Shown here piece by piece: positions 53,382 to 62,395 of a stretch of DNA of 64,000 bases (positions are counted from its first letter, which is position 1; every line of letters starts with the position of its first letter). The notes below the pieces were generated by a model. The model was given only the letters and a program-made list of their open reading frames with translations, did not search any database and was not told the DNA's origin. This DNA is from an uncultured Eggerthellaceae bacterium (GTDB lineage: Bacteria; Actinomycetota; Coriobacteriia; Coriobacteriales; Eggerthellaceae), in the NCBI GenBank assembly GCA_934617425.1, contig CAKTUD010000008.1, positions 1 through 64,000 on the forward strand. Direction: 5' to 3'. The position numbers and the translations under genes are program-made.

Positions 53382-55355
53382 TTACGCAACCTGCGTCTTA
53401 GGCGCAAGCTTTGCAGCCGACTCACCAAAAAACACCTCATACCAGCACAGGAAGCAATACACATTCCAAATGCGCATCATCTTAAGCTTGGAGCGCCCTT
53501 CCTGCGTGCTGAAATCGGCCGAGCGATGATCGTCGAGCATCTTCACCAGATAGTCGGTGTTAAAGAACTTTTCGGCCGCCTCGCTGGTAAACGCCTCCTT
53601 GATGCGCTCGTAGTACAGATCGGTCTGCAGCCACACGGTAAGCGGCGTGATAAACGGTTGCTTAGGCATGTCGGCAACCTTCTCGGGGAATCCCAAATGC
53701 GCAGCGGCACGACGAAGCGCGTACTTCGAATGATCCTTGGTCACGCGGCAATTGGTAGGCAGCTGCAACGCCACATCAAGAACCTTCTTGTCCAAAAACG
53801 GCACGCGCAGCTCAAGCGAATGTGCCATCGACATGCGATCGGCCTTAAGACAGATGTCGTAGGGCATGTACGAAACCATATCGACGTACTGCGTCTGCGT
53901 GATGACGTCGCCTCCGTTAGTGCGCTCAAGCGCCTCGTCAAAATGCGGCTTGCACCACTCCCATGGCTTGCATTTGCCCTTGAAATCTTTCAGCACATGC
54001 GGAACCTCGTCCCACATGTAGTTCATGCATGCGCGCTGATAGCTCTTTTCGGGGCCGCCCGATCCGCGCATGGCGAAATGGCGCCCATGAAACTGCGGCA
54101 GCTTCTCTGCCACAGCGCCCGCTGCCTTGCGAATGGTTTCGGGCACCAAGTTGAAATACTTCGAGAACTCGTACTGATCATGGTAAATCCAATAGCCACC
54201 GAAAAGCTCGTCAGCACCCTCGCCCGACTGAACCACCTTCACCTCTTTGGAAGCAAGCTCGCTCACGAAATACAGCGGGATAGCCGACGGAGCACCCAGC
54301 GGTTCGTCCATATAATACTGCTCGGTAGGCACGATATCTAAAAACTGCTTGGCCGTGACCTGGACATCCTTGTTGGAAAGCCCCGCCCATTCGGCGAACT
54401 CGCGCGCATCCTTCAACTCGTCGAGCTTTATCTTAAAGCCGGCGTTCTCCGCCTTGTCGCGCTGTTTCTCGCTGCCGGTGATGTCGTAGCCCACCGAGAA
54501 CGTCTTCACGCCCTCCTTGTGGTGCTGACCCATGCAGTAGGCCGCCAGCGACGAATCGATGCCGCCCGACAAAAAGCTTCCGATCTCGACGTCGGCGATT
54601 TCGTGCGCACGAACCGATTCGTCAAACGTATCTTTAATGACGTCGGCCCACTCCTCCAAGCCCTTGGAGGAGTTGATTTTGTAGGTGATCTTGTAAAAGC
54701 AGCGCGAACGAATCTGGTCGCCCTCGATAATCATCATATGACCAGGCAAAACCTTATGAACGTTCTCGAACATGGTCTGCGAGTCGTTCATATACTCGAA
54801 GCACAGGTACTGCGGCAGCATCTTCTCGTTGACCGCGGCGTGGAATTTCGGATGCGCGAAAAACGCCTTGGGTTCGCTTGCGTACATGATACGCGCGCCG
54901 TCCTGCTGATAATAAAGAGGCTTGATGCCGAAGATATCACGCGCTAAAACCAAACGCTTGTTCGCATCATCCCAGATGGCGATAGCGAACATACCGCGCA
55001 ACTTCTTGAAAACGCCCACGCCCCATTCTTCGTAGCCATGGACTACGGTTTCGGTGTCGCCGTTGGTGACGAATTCGTAGCCGGCATCCTGAAGCTCCGC
55101 GCGAAGTTCCTGAAAATTGTATATCTCGCCATTGAAAGTGACGATCACCGTGCCATCGGCGTTTTGCATAGGCTGATGGCTGCCTTCGAGATCGATGATG
55201 GAAAGCCGACGGAAGCCCATGGCGATGTCGTCATTGACGAAATAGCCGTCTTCATCGGGTCCGCGATGAATGATGCGGTCGGCCATGTCCTTAACGATGC
55301 TGCGGTTGGTGTCGGCATCGTAGTCGACGGTGGTAAAGCCCACAAATCCGCACAT
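53382..55355 (-). CDS. asnB: Glutamine-hydrolysing asparagine synthetase family protein
   Basis: A 657-residue protein with an N-terminal class II glutamine amidotransferase domain, whose nucleophile Cys2 (M-C-G-F-V-G) fixes the start, and a synthetase domain with the PPi loop S-G-G-I-D-S-S. AAGGAG lies six bases before the ATG. Family members either make asparagine or amidate peptidoglycan residues such as meso-DAP or D-Asp. Its divergent neighbour is an ATP-grasp ligase, which leaves the wall-amidation option open; sequence alone cannot decide. Confidence 0.93.
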   Translation of the reverse strand: MCGFVGFTTVDYDADTNRSIVKDMADRIIHRGPDEDGYFVNDDIAMGFRRLSIIDLEGSHQPMQNADGTVIVTFNGEIYNFQELRAELQDAGYEFVTNGDTETVVHGYEEWGVGVFKKLRGMFAIAIWDDANKRLVLARDIFGIKPLYYQQDGARIMYASEPKAFFAHPKFHAAVNEKMLPQYLCFEYMNDSQTMFENVHKVLPGHMMIIEGDQIRSRCFYKITYKINSSKGLEEWADVIKDTFDESVRAHEIADVEIGSFLSGGIDSSLAAYCMGQHHKEGVKTFSVGYDITGSEKQRDKAENAGFKIKLDELKDAREFAEWAGLSNKDVQVTAKQFLDIVPTEQYYMDEPLGAPSAIPLYFVSELASKEVKVVQSGEGADELFGGYWIYHDQYEFSKYFNLVPETIRKAAGAVAEKLPQFHGRHFAMRGSGGPEKSYQRACMNYMWDEVPHVLKDFKGKCKPWEWCKPHFDEALERTNGGDVITQTQYVDMVSYMPYDICLKADRMSMAHSLELRVPFLDKKVLDVALQLPTNCRVTKDHSKYALRRAAAHLGFPEKVADMPKQPFITPLTVWLQTDLYYERIKEAFTSEAAEKFFNTDYLVKMLDDHRSADFSTQEGRSKLKMMRIWNVYCFLCWYEVFFGESAAKLAPKTQVA

Positions 55356-55451
55356 GAATCGCTCCTTTTCTAGAAAAGTCGAACCGTTATATTTTACTTT
55401 ATACGCAAGGCTCCCCAACCCGCTTGTGCGCATAACATCAATTCACCAGGC

Positions 55452-55480
55452 TTGGGCGCATCGGCTTCTATCGCTATGAA
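55452..55480 (+). promoter_or_regulatory. Candidate promoter of the ATP-grasp gene
   Basis: TTGGGC (55452-55457) and TATGAA (55475-55480) with a 17-base spacer; the start of transcription is expected near 55487. The asnB side of the same 195-base region has an AT-rich segment (about 55389-55407) that could hold its -10. Confidence 0.5.
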
Positions 55481-55550
55481 ATAATGGAGGCACTGAGTGA
55501 CTCAACTTCAAACCGGCTTACACGCAAGCGACGCAACCAAAGGAGAACGG

Positions 55551-56828
55551 ATGACGCAAGCTAACAACATAAGCGACATAAAGGCGCATCTCCAACCCGT
55601 TATCATCGGCGGCGACATCCTTGCTTACAGTTATGTGCGCGAGCTTCATCGTGCGTACGGGATCACACGTTCCATCGTGCTCGCCACGCAGGACGTAAAG
55701 ATGCTCTCCAGCAGCAAATTCACCGACTATCGCCTCGTCGGCAATCTTTACGACGGCCCCGAGGTGCTCTATCTCAACCTCGAGAAGGTCGCGGTCGAGG
55801 TTTACGAGCGTGACGAAAATGCCATTCTCCTGGTGCTTGGATGCGACGACGTGCATGCGCGCCTGCTCTCCGCCGGCAAAACACGCCTGCAGGAAATCGG
55901 CTATACCGTGCCCTACATCGATTTCGAGCGGCTTGACGAGATCACCCAAAAACGCCGCTTCTACGAGATTTGCGACGAACTCGACGTTCCCTACCCCAAA
56001 ACCTGGTACTTCGATTGCGCGGTAGGCCCCGCCGAGCTCCCCGTAGACGAATTCAGCTATCCGCTTATCGCCAAACCATCGAACTCGGCACAATTCCAAG
56101 ACGCGACGATCGAGAACAAGCGCAAGATCTACGAGATAGAATCGGCGGAAGAACTCGCGCAGGTTTGGACAAGCATCCGCGAGTCCGATTACGACAACCT
56201 GCTTGTCCTGCAAGACTTCATCCCCGGCGCCGACGACGCCATACGCACGCTGACTACGTTTTCCGACGAAAACGGCGATTTGCGCGTGGTGTCGGGCGGG
56301 GTCGTCGCCCTGCAAGACCACGACCCGACGGCCCTTGGCAACCCCCTTGCCATCATCGGCGAGAAAGAGCAGGCCATCATCGACGATGCCGCCAAGATCC
56401 TTCGCCGCATAGGCTATCGGGGTTTCGCGAACTTCGACATCAAATACGACGAGCGCGATGGGAGCTTCCGCTTTTTCGAAGTGAACACGCGCTGCGGACG
56501 CAACACCTACTACATGAGCCTTGGCGGTGTCAACTTCATCACGCTCATCGTGCGCGAATTCATCTTGCACGAGCAAATCGACTACGCCGAAGCTTATCGA
56601 CCGTTTTTGTACTGCTGCGTGCCCGACATGGTGATGCGTCGCAGCATGCCCAACAAGCAACGCCTCGAGCAGGCACTATCCCTTCGCAAGCAAACCAAGG
56701 ACCCCTATCCTCTGCACTATGCACCCGATTCGGCACAGCACAACCTTTGGGCTAAGATCATGTTCGAAAACCAGATTCGCAAGTTCAAGCGCTTTTATTG
56801 GGATACCGACGGCAAACAGCTGAAATAA
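55551..56828 (+). CDS. ATP-grasp carboxylate-amine ligase family protein
   Basis: A 425-residue ATP-grasp protein. The N-terminal pre-ATP-grasp domain begins V-I-I-G-G-D-I-L-A-Y-S; the ATP-grasp part (about 120-340) has Y-P-L-I-A-K-P-S and E-V-N-T-R-C-G-R-N, which supply the ATP and Mg contacts. It ends with a C-terminal extension of about 90 residues. AAAGGAG lies five bases before the ATG. It is broadly like D-aspartate-ligase and other carboxylate-amine ligases, so a role in peptidoglycan cross-bridge or stem modification with the divergent asnB is plausible but not proven. Confidence 0.8.
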   Translation: MTQANNISDIKAHLQPVIIGGDILAYSYVRELHRAYGITRSIVLATQDVKMLSSSKFTDYRLVGNLYDGPEVLYLNLEKVAVEVYERDENAILLVLGCDDVHARLLSAGKTRLQEIGYTVPYIDFERLDEITQKRRFYEICDELDVPYPKTWYFDCAVGPAELPVDEFSYPLIAKPSNSAQFQDATIENKRKIYEIESAEELAQVWTSIRESDYDNLLVLQDFIPGADDAIRTLTTFSDENGDLRVVSGGVVALQDHDPTALGNPLAIIGEKEQAIIDDAAKILRRIGYRGFANFDIKYDERDGSFRFFEVNTRCGRNTYYMSLGGVNFITLIVREFILHEQIDYAEAYRPFLYCCVPDMVMRRSMPNKQRLEQALSLRKQTKDPYPLHYAPDSAQHNLWAKIMFENQIRKFKRFYWDTDGKQLK

Positions 56829-56916
56829 GCGCGAGCACTATGGCGCGCGCCGATCACGATGAGCGCACTGTACCAAACAGCGCATCAACCGCACAATCTC
56901 TGCTTCTGAAACGTAG

Positions 56917-56948
56917 AAAAGCCGCTCGCCAAACAGCAAGCGGCTTTT
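56917..56948. terminator. Bidirectional terminator between ATP-grasp and NlpC/P60 genes
   Basis: AAAAGCCGCT (56917-56926) pairs with AGCGGCTTTT (56939-56948), with T-runs on both strands. It serves the two convergent genes. Confidence 0.88.
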
Positions 56949-56977
56949 TCATAAACCAAAAATCCGAACAAACCTAA

Positions 56978-58111
56978 CTAAGCAAACTGCAGCGCGCAGG
57001 TGAAACCCGACCACGAAAGACCATCGGTGTCGCGCACATAAGCGCCGAAGGTAGGCGCATGCACATAAGGAACGCCGCCATACGCTTCAGCGATACCCAC
57101 ATGGCCGTAGCGATACAAAACATCGCCCGGGCGCGCCTGCGAGACGGGAACCCTGTTTACCGCGCATGCATACAGGCTCTCGGTCTGATGCGGCAGCGAG
57201 ATGCCGACCTGCAGATAAGCCCAGCGAACCAAACCGGAGCAGTCGAACGCATCGGGACCCTCTGCGCCCCAAACATAGGGGCAGCCGATCTTCGAAACGG
57301 CATAGCCCACAACCGAATCGTATGAGCCCGCGCTGCCACCGTTGCTGTAGCCAGAATCACCGCTGTCATAGCTTCCGCCGTTGTCGTAGGAATTATCGCT
57401 TCCGCCACCCGAAGTGCCGGCGTTGTTGTTTGCCGCTGCAGCGGCCGCAGCAGCCTCGGCAGCAGCGGCGATTGCGGCGGCGGCCTGCTCTTGCTCAAGA
57501 AGTTCGCGGGCCTCGTCGTCAAGCTGGCTTACGATGGTGGTCGCCTCGGCGACACGCGCATCGGCTTGCGCTTTAGCCTCGGCGGCGACGTTGGCCTTCT
57601 CCTCGGCGATCTTCTCCTGACGAGCGAACTCGTCATATGCGGCCTGACGCTCTTCACGCAGGGTCTTCATGCTAGAGACCATGCTCGCATCCTGTTCATT
57701 CAGGTTGCTGAGCATGTCCCAGTTGGTGGTGAATTCTTCAAACGAAGATGCGCCCAGCAAAAAATCGAGATAGCTCGAAGGACCGGTGCGGTACATCTCC
57801 TTTGCACGCGTGCTCAAACGTGCCTGCAGCTTCTCGATCTGAGCATTGGCCTCATCGATCTTGGCCTGCTCGGCGTCCATCGAGTCTTGCGCTGCCTGCT
57901 GCTCGTCGAGAGCGCCGTAATAGTCGTTGGTCGCCTGTTCCAATTCTGCCTGGAGGGAAACCAGTTGAGTGCGCGCAGCGTCGGCTTCGGCCTGTTTTTC
58001 CGCTGCGGTTTCAGCTAATGCTTTTTGAGGATTTGCCACGATCATGGCGCTGAATATAGCCGCGCCCGTAACAAACGTCCTTCGGGAAAACCCGGTAACA
58101 TGTCCGCTCAT
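56978..58111 (-). CDS. Secreted NlpC/P60 peptidoglycan hydrolase with coiled-coil N-terminus and Tat-like signal
   Basis: A 377-residue exported protein. The N-terminus has a twin-arginine motif S-R-R-T-F-V (9-14), a hydrophobic stretch and a probable A-L-A cleavage site near residue 33. Residues about 35-200 form two long Ala/Glu-rich coiled coils, then a Gly/Ser/Asn-rich linker (215-260). The C-terminal NlpC/P60 domain (about 262-377) has the catalytic Cys in D-C-S-G-L and a His in G-H-V-G-I, giving endopeptidase activity on wall stem peptides. GGAGG at five bases supports the ATG at 58111. The organisation matches RipA/CwlO-type hydrolases controlled through coiled coils. Confidence 0.92.
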   Translation of the reverse strand: MSGHVTGFSRRTFVTGAAIFSAMIVANPQKALAETAAEKQAEADAARTQLVSLQAELEQATNDYYGALDEQQAAQDSMDAEQAKIDEANAQIEKLQARLSTRAKEMYRTGPSSYLDFLLGASSFEEFTTNWDMLSNLNEQDASMVSSMKTLREERQAAYDEFARQEKIAEEKANVAAEAKAQADARVAEATTIVSQLDDEARELLEQEQAAAAIAAAAEAAAAAAAANNNAGTSGGGSDNSYDNGGSYDSGDSGYSNGGSAGSYDSVVGYAVSKIGCPYVWGAEGPDAFDCSGLVRWAYLQVGISLPHQTESLYACAVNRVPVSQARPGDVLYRYGHVGIAEAYGGVPYVHAPTFGAYVRDTDGLSWSGFTCALQFA

Positions 58112-58456
58112 TGAAACCTCCGATCGAACATTCGACCCAGCCACCCGCGGGTGCCATGCATAACGGCTGTGTCGTGAAATTTTGAGCTGCCAGTATGGTG
58201 CGTTTAATTGTCGTTTTTGGTGCGTTTCGTCGGTTCTTGTTCCGTGTCGACGTCGGTCTTTAGCCTACCACGATTGCCCGCAGGCCGCGCGCTTTGTTTC
58301 TGCTTAAACATAAACCCTGTTCAGGGGCGTGCAAGTCTAGAGGATTCATGAAGAAGCCGTGCGCCCTCCCGAACCTGTCGGGCGCTTCCACGGAAGCGCC
58401 CTCGGTCCTGCGCCCTCCCGAACCTGTCGGGCGCTTCCACGGAAGCGCCCTCGGGT
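58112..58456. other. 345-base intergenic region between NlpC/P60 and nadK genes
   Basis: Presumably carries the NlpC/P60 promoter; no clear -35/-10 pair stands out. Its nadK-proximal end holds the 49-base tandem repeat. No gene is supported. Confidence 0.5.
58361..58454. repeat. Tandem 49-base repeat downstream of nadK
   Basis: Two copies (from 58361 and from 58410) are nearly identical. Each contains the hairpins CCCGA...TCGGG and GGGCGCTTCC-AC-GGAAGCGCCC, so the array folds into four stems immediately after the nadK stop. Confidence 0.85.
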
Positions 58457-59365
58457 TCACTGTTGATTGAAGAACGTGCGCGAAATCTGCTCATAGAAGC
58501 TCGTCTTGCGGTATTTCACCAGCTTAAGCGGATTTTCGCCGCAACGCACCAACACGCGACGCACCGGCATCGCGAATTCGACCGGATCGCCGTCAATGAA
58601 TAGCGACACCTCCGAGTATCGCGGGTCGTCGATCAGTTTCACCTCGATAACATCTTGGTGCTCGGTGACCACGGCGCGCGAATTCAGCGTATGCGGCGCA
58701 ATAGGAACAACGACCATGCCACGATGACCTGGAGCAACCAAAGGTCCGCCAGCAGAAAGGGCATACGCCGTCGATCCCGTGGCCGAAGCGACGACCAGAC
58801 CGTCACCGCGCATACGCGCCACGTAATTCCCCGAGATCTCATAACCGAAATCGACGATCTTACCCGCCGCGCCGCGCGCGATCGAGACCTCGTTCACCGC
58901 AAAGAAAGAGCGCGGCCCGTCAAGAGGCTCGCCCGCCTCGAGCGCTTCCTCATCGCCATCGCACACCACGTCGATACGCAAAGTCGAACGATTCTCGACG
59001 CTCACATCGCCCGCAAGAGCAGCCGCCACGGTGGAAATGAGGCCATCGCCGACCTCGTTGCACAAAAAACCCAGGTGTCCGAAATTCGCCCCCAGCATGG
59101 GCACATCCATCAGGGTCGTGATGCGCGCTCCATGCAAAACCGTGCCGTCGCCGCCAAGCGTAACAGCCAAAGCGAATTCGTCACCAAGCAAACGATCGTC
59201 GATTTTCGCCAGATCACCATCGCTGTACACAAACGACGAATCAGGGATGTCTTGCACATCAAGCAAAACCGGCTCGATGCCGATAGCCTGAAAATAAGCC
59301 ACCAACTGAAACGACGCATCGAGTGCCTTGGGGTTAGCCCTGTTTCCTATGATGAGAGCACGCAT
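58457..59365 (-). CDS. nadK: NAD kinase
   Basis: A 302-residue enzyme that phosphorylates NAD to NADP. The diagnostic G-G-D-G-T motif is near residue 71, followed by G-A-N-F-G-H-L-G-F-L, N-E-V-S-I-A-R and S-A-T-G-S-T-A-Y-A-L-S-A-G-G-P. Adjacent to murJ, with which it diverges over 212 bases. Confidence 0.96.
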   Translation of the reverse strand: MRALIIGNRANPKALDASFQLVAYFQAIGIEPVLLDVQDIPDSSFVYSDGDLAKIDDRLLGDEFALAVTLGGDGTVLHGARITTLMDVPMLGANFGHLGFLCNEVGDGLISTVAAALAGDVSVENRSTLRIDVVCDGDEEALEAGEPLDGPRSFFAVNEVSIARGAAGKIVDFGYEISGNYVARMRGDGLVVASATGSTAYALSAGGPLVAPGHRGMVVVPIAPHTLNSRAVVTEHQDVIEVKLIDDPRYSEVSLFIDGDPVEFAMPVRRVLVRCGENPLKLVKYRKTSFYEQISRTFFNQQ

Positions 59366-59577
59366 ATAGCAGATCCGCTTCCCGCTTGCCAGTTGTTCTT
59401 TGTCGGTTGTTTAGATGAATTCAAAAGGCAAAAGCGCATTTTGAGACATCATTTCTATCTGCACGCATCGGTACAGACTAACTTGTTTATTTTACCAATC
59501 ATAAGCGCTTTCTTAAGCGCGATTCCAAACAGTTACACGAAGCGGCGCAAACCCGCCGCCCGAATAGAAGGATCAAC

Positions 59578-61290
59578 GTGAACCAAAGCAAACAAGAAAA
59601 CGCTGACTCCCCCTCAAAAGTCCCCAAAGCAAAACCAACTGAAACGGAAACTTCAACAGCGGAAGCAACCGAAGCAGAAACCCCCAAATCCCAAACCCCC
59701 GAAAACCCCACGGACAGCTCCGTCGCGCGCTCGACCGCGTTGATGACAATCGCGACCCTAGGATCGCGCGCAACGGGCCTCATACGCACGTGGGCCATGG
59801 CTTTCGCTTTGGGAAACGGCCTTATCACCTCGGCCTACCAAGTTGCCAATAACATGCCCAACGTCATTTACGAACTCGTTGCCGGCGGCCTTTTGGCAGC
59901 AGCTTTCTTACCGGTATATCTCTCTCAAAAAGAGCGATTGGGAGACGAGGGAGGCAATGCCTTCGCCAATAACCTGCTTAACCTCGCTATCGTGGTCCTT
60001 GGTGCATTGTCTATTCTGGCGACCGTTTTCGCACCGCAGGTCATCGCCACGCAGACGTTCACCGTAAGCGACACCGCCGAAGTGACGGTATACGCTATCG
60101 AATTCTTCCGCATCTTTGCCATGCAGATCGTTTTCTACGGTATCGGAGGCATCCTTACCGGATTGCTGAACGCAAACCGCGTCTATTTCTTGCCATCGAT
60201 TGCGCCCGCGCTCAACAACATCGTGGTCATCATCGCGATGTTCCTCTACGTTCCCCTTTCGCATATCGACCCGCAGATGGCCATAATCGTGCTTGCTGTC
60301 GGTACGACCCTCGGCGTTGCCGCGCAGTTCGCAATCCAAATCCCCGCCTTGATCAAACTGGGATTTAAATATGTGCCTAAAATCGACCTGCACGACGCAG
60401 CTCTGCACGAAGCGCTGAAGATAGCCGCACCCACGTTTGTCTACATCATCGGCACGATGATCGCATTCTCGTGTCGCAACGCATTCTCGCTGCAAGCAAG
60501 CAGCAACGGCCCGTCGACGCTGATCTACGCATGGACTTGGTATCAGCTGCCTTATGGCGTGGTAGCCGTATCGCTCTCGCGTGCGCTCTTCACCGAAATG
60601 AGCGAGGCCGTCGCACGAGGCAATTGGGATGCGCTGCGCCATCACGTAACCAGCGGTATCGCCAATACGCTGCTTCTCATCATCCCGATGGCGGGCATCC
60701 TCTGCGTTCTCTCCGTCCCCGTCATGCAGCTTTTCCGAGCTGGATCATTCTCGGCAGACGACGTGCTGTTCGTAGCTTCGATTCTTTCGATCTGGGTCGT
60801 CAGCTTGCCGTTTTATTCGATCCTCATGCTGCTGTACAACGTGTTCGCAAGCATTCGTAAATTCTTGGCGTTCGCCATCGTAAGCACCGTTATGGTCGTG
60901 GTGCAGTGCGCCCTTTACGCTGTGCTATGCAACCCGGCGGTGCTCGGACTCGTAGGGGTGCCCATCGCCGATCTCATCTATTACGGCGTGTGCTGCGTCA
61001 TCCTATGCATCCTGTTGCGCAAATATATCGGCGCGTTCAAGCTTGTTTCCATCGCATCGAGCGCTGTCCGCGTACTTGCAGCAACCGTCATCGGCGCAAT
61101 CATCGTCGCGTTCCTCAATGAGCTGATTCCTGGCGGCACCGGGATGGCATCGGGGCTTATCCATCTGTGCATATGCGGCTTTGCTGGGCTCGTGATCATC
61201 TTCAGCGGCTGCGCGTTGCTGAAAGTCCCCGAAATGGACATCGTCCGCCGCATGATTCATCGCATCACAGGAAAAGGCAGGGTAGCCTAG
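59578..61290 (+). CDS. murJ: Lipid II flippase MurJ
   Basis: A 570-residue MOP-superfamily protein that flips lipid II across the membrane. After an acidic Thr/Glu/Pro-rich tail (1-55) it has about 14 membrane segments; conserved features are S-R-A-T-G-L-I-R-T and the N-N-M-P-N-V-I-Y-E-L-V-A-G-G-L-L-A-A-A-F-like region around 95-110. It starts with GTG after AAGGA. The long disordered N-terminal tail is not usual. Its presence with FtsW, FtsI and MurG completes the lipid II export route. Confidence 0.93.
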   Translation: MNQSKQENADSPSKVPKAKPTETETSTAEATEAETPKSQTPENPTDSSVARSTALMTIATLGSRATGLIRTWAMAFALGNGLITSAYQVANNMPNVIYELVAGGLLAAAFLPVYLSQKERLGDEGGNAFANNLLNLAIVVLGALSILATVFAPQVIATQTFTVSDTAEVTVYAIEFFRIFAMQIVFYGIGGILTGLLNANRVYFLPSIAPALNNIVVIIAMFLYVPLSHIDPQMAIIVLAVGTTLGVAAQFAIQIPALIKLGFKYVPKIDLHDAALHEALKIAAPTFVYIIGTMIAFSCRNAFSLQASSNGPSTLIYAWTWYQLPYGVVAVSLSRALFTEMSEAVARGNWDALRHHVTSGIANTLLLIIPMAGILCVLSVPVMQLFRAGSFSADDVLFVASILSIWVVSLPFYSILMLLYNVFASIRKFLAFAIVSTVMVVVQCALYAVLCNPAVLGLVGVPIADLIYYGVCCVILCILLRKYIGAFKLVSIASSAVRVLAATVIGAIIVAFLNELIPGGTGMASGLIHLCICGFAGLVIIFSGCALLKVPEMDIVRRMIHRITGKGRVA

Positions 61291-61384
61291 ATTCGGCGGC
61301 ATCCCGAGAGTGGCATCCCGAGCCCTCCAAAAGATTCAAATTCCCGAAATCCTAAAGCGCCACGCCCAGGAATTCTAGATTTTC

Positions 61385-62164
61385 CTAAATCGGTCGACGC
61401 CTATCAGGTTCAACGGAAATCAGCTCTGGACCACACTCGGTTATGGCGATTGTCTTCTCAAAATGTGCAGCTGGCTTGCCATCGCGCGTGCTCGCAAGCC
61501 AGCCGTCATCGCCGAAATAGACTTTGTGCGTCCCCATGGTAATCATCGGCTCGATTGCCAACACCATACCCGGAACAAGCTTTACCCCGCTATGGCGTCT
61601 GCCAAAATTAGGCACATCGGGCTCCTCATGCATATCATGCCCAATGCCATGTCCCGTAAAATCGCGAACCACGCCAAAACCCGCGGCCTTAGCCAAAGAG
61701 GCCACGGCGTGTCCGATATCGCCTAGATGGTTTCCCGGACGTGCAGCATCAATGCCCGCCCACATGCATTGCTCGGTCGCATCAAGCAGACGCTGAATTT
61801 CCGAGGAAACCTTCCCCACGGCGAAAGTCCAAGCGTTGTCGCCAGCCCAACCATCTACAGTAGCTCCCGTATCTATCGAGATGATATCGCCCTCGCGCAG
61901 TATTGCCCTCTTAGAAGGAATGCCGTGGACCACTTGGTCGTTGATGGATGCGCAGATGCTGCCCGGGTAACCGTAATACCCTTTGAAAGTCGGTTTGCCC
62001 CCATGCGAGCGAATGTAGTCTTCGGCAAATCGATCGAGGTCAAGAGTGGAAACGCCAGGTTTGCAGCGCTTCCCGATTTCGCGAAGGACGGCGGCAGAAA
62101 GCCGCCCTGCACCCTTCATGGCTTCGATTTCTTGGGGCGTCTTCAAAATGATGCGATCACGCAT
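61385..62164 (-). CDS. map: Methionine aminopeptidase type I
   Basis: A 259-residue metalloenzyme that removes the initiator Met. Metal ligands can be traced: Asp in I-S-I-D-T-G and in G-D-N-A-W-T, His in G-H-G-I-G-H, Glu in A-I-E-P-M and the final Glu in I-T-E-C-G. The E-E-P-x-V-P-N-F motif is present. It lies convergent to murJ and 230 bases downstream of the ribosomal protein genes. Confidence 0.96.
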   Translation of the reverse strand: MRDRIILKTPQEIEAMKGAGRLSAAVLREIGKRCKPGVSTLDLDRFAEDYIRSHGGKPTFKGYYGYPGSICASINDQVVHGIPSKRAILREGDIISIDTGATVDGWAGDNAWTFAVGKVSSEIQRLLDATEQCMWAGIDAARPGNHLGDIGHAVASLAKAAGFGVVRDFTGHGIGHDMHEEPDVPNFGRRHSGVKLVPGMVLAIEPMITMGTHKVYFGDDGWLASTRDGKPAAHFEKTIAITECGPELISVEPDRRRPI

Positions 62165-62345
62165 ATCATATCCTGTCTATGCGAGGTTACCTGAGCGCAA
62201 GAATCGCAAACCAGCCGCTAAACGCAGACGTTGCGAGGCAGGCGCAAATCCGCCCGCCAAACATATTTTCATCTACGTTAGCACAGCACGCTATCTCGAT
62301 GAGCAGTCTAGCTGAAGACGAGCGGGAAAAAGTTGTTCAACGCAA

Positions 62346-62372
62346 AAAAGAGGAGCCAAAGGCTCCTCTTTT
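62346..62372 (-). terminator. Intrinsic terminator after rplA
   Basis: A perfect 12-bp stem (62346-62357 with 62361-62372) with loop AAA, followed by TT on the minus strand inside an A/T tract (TTTTTTGCG). It lies 24 bases past the rplA stop. Confidence 0.9.
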
Positions 62373-62395
62373 CACATTACCAGTGTGATTCTGAA

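Noticed and set aside
58361..58454. A short CRISPR-like array, considered also for 10821-10856.
   Set aside because: Units are adjacent without unique spacers, and no cas gene occurs in the window.
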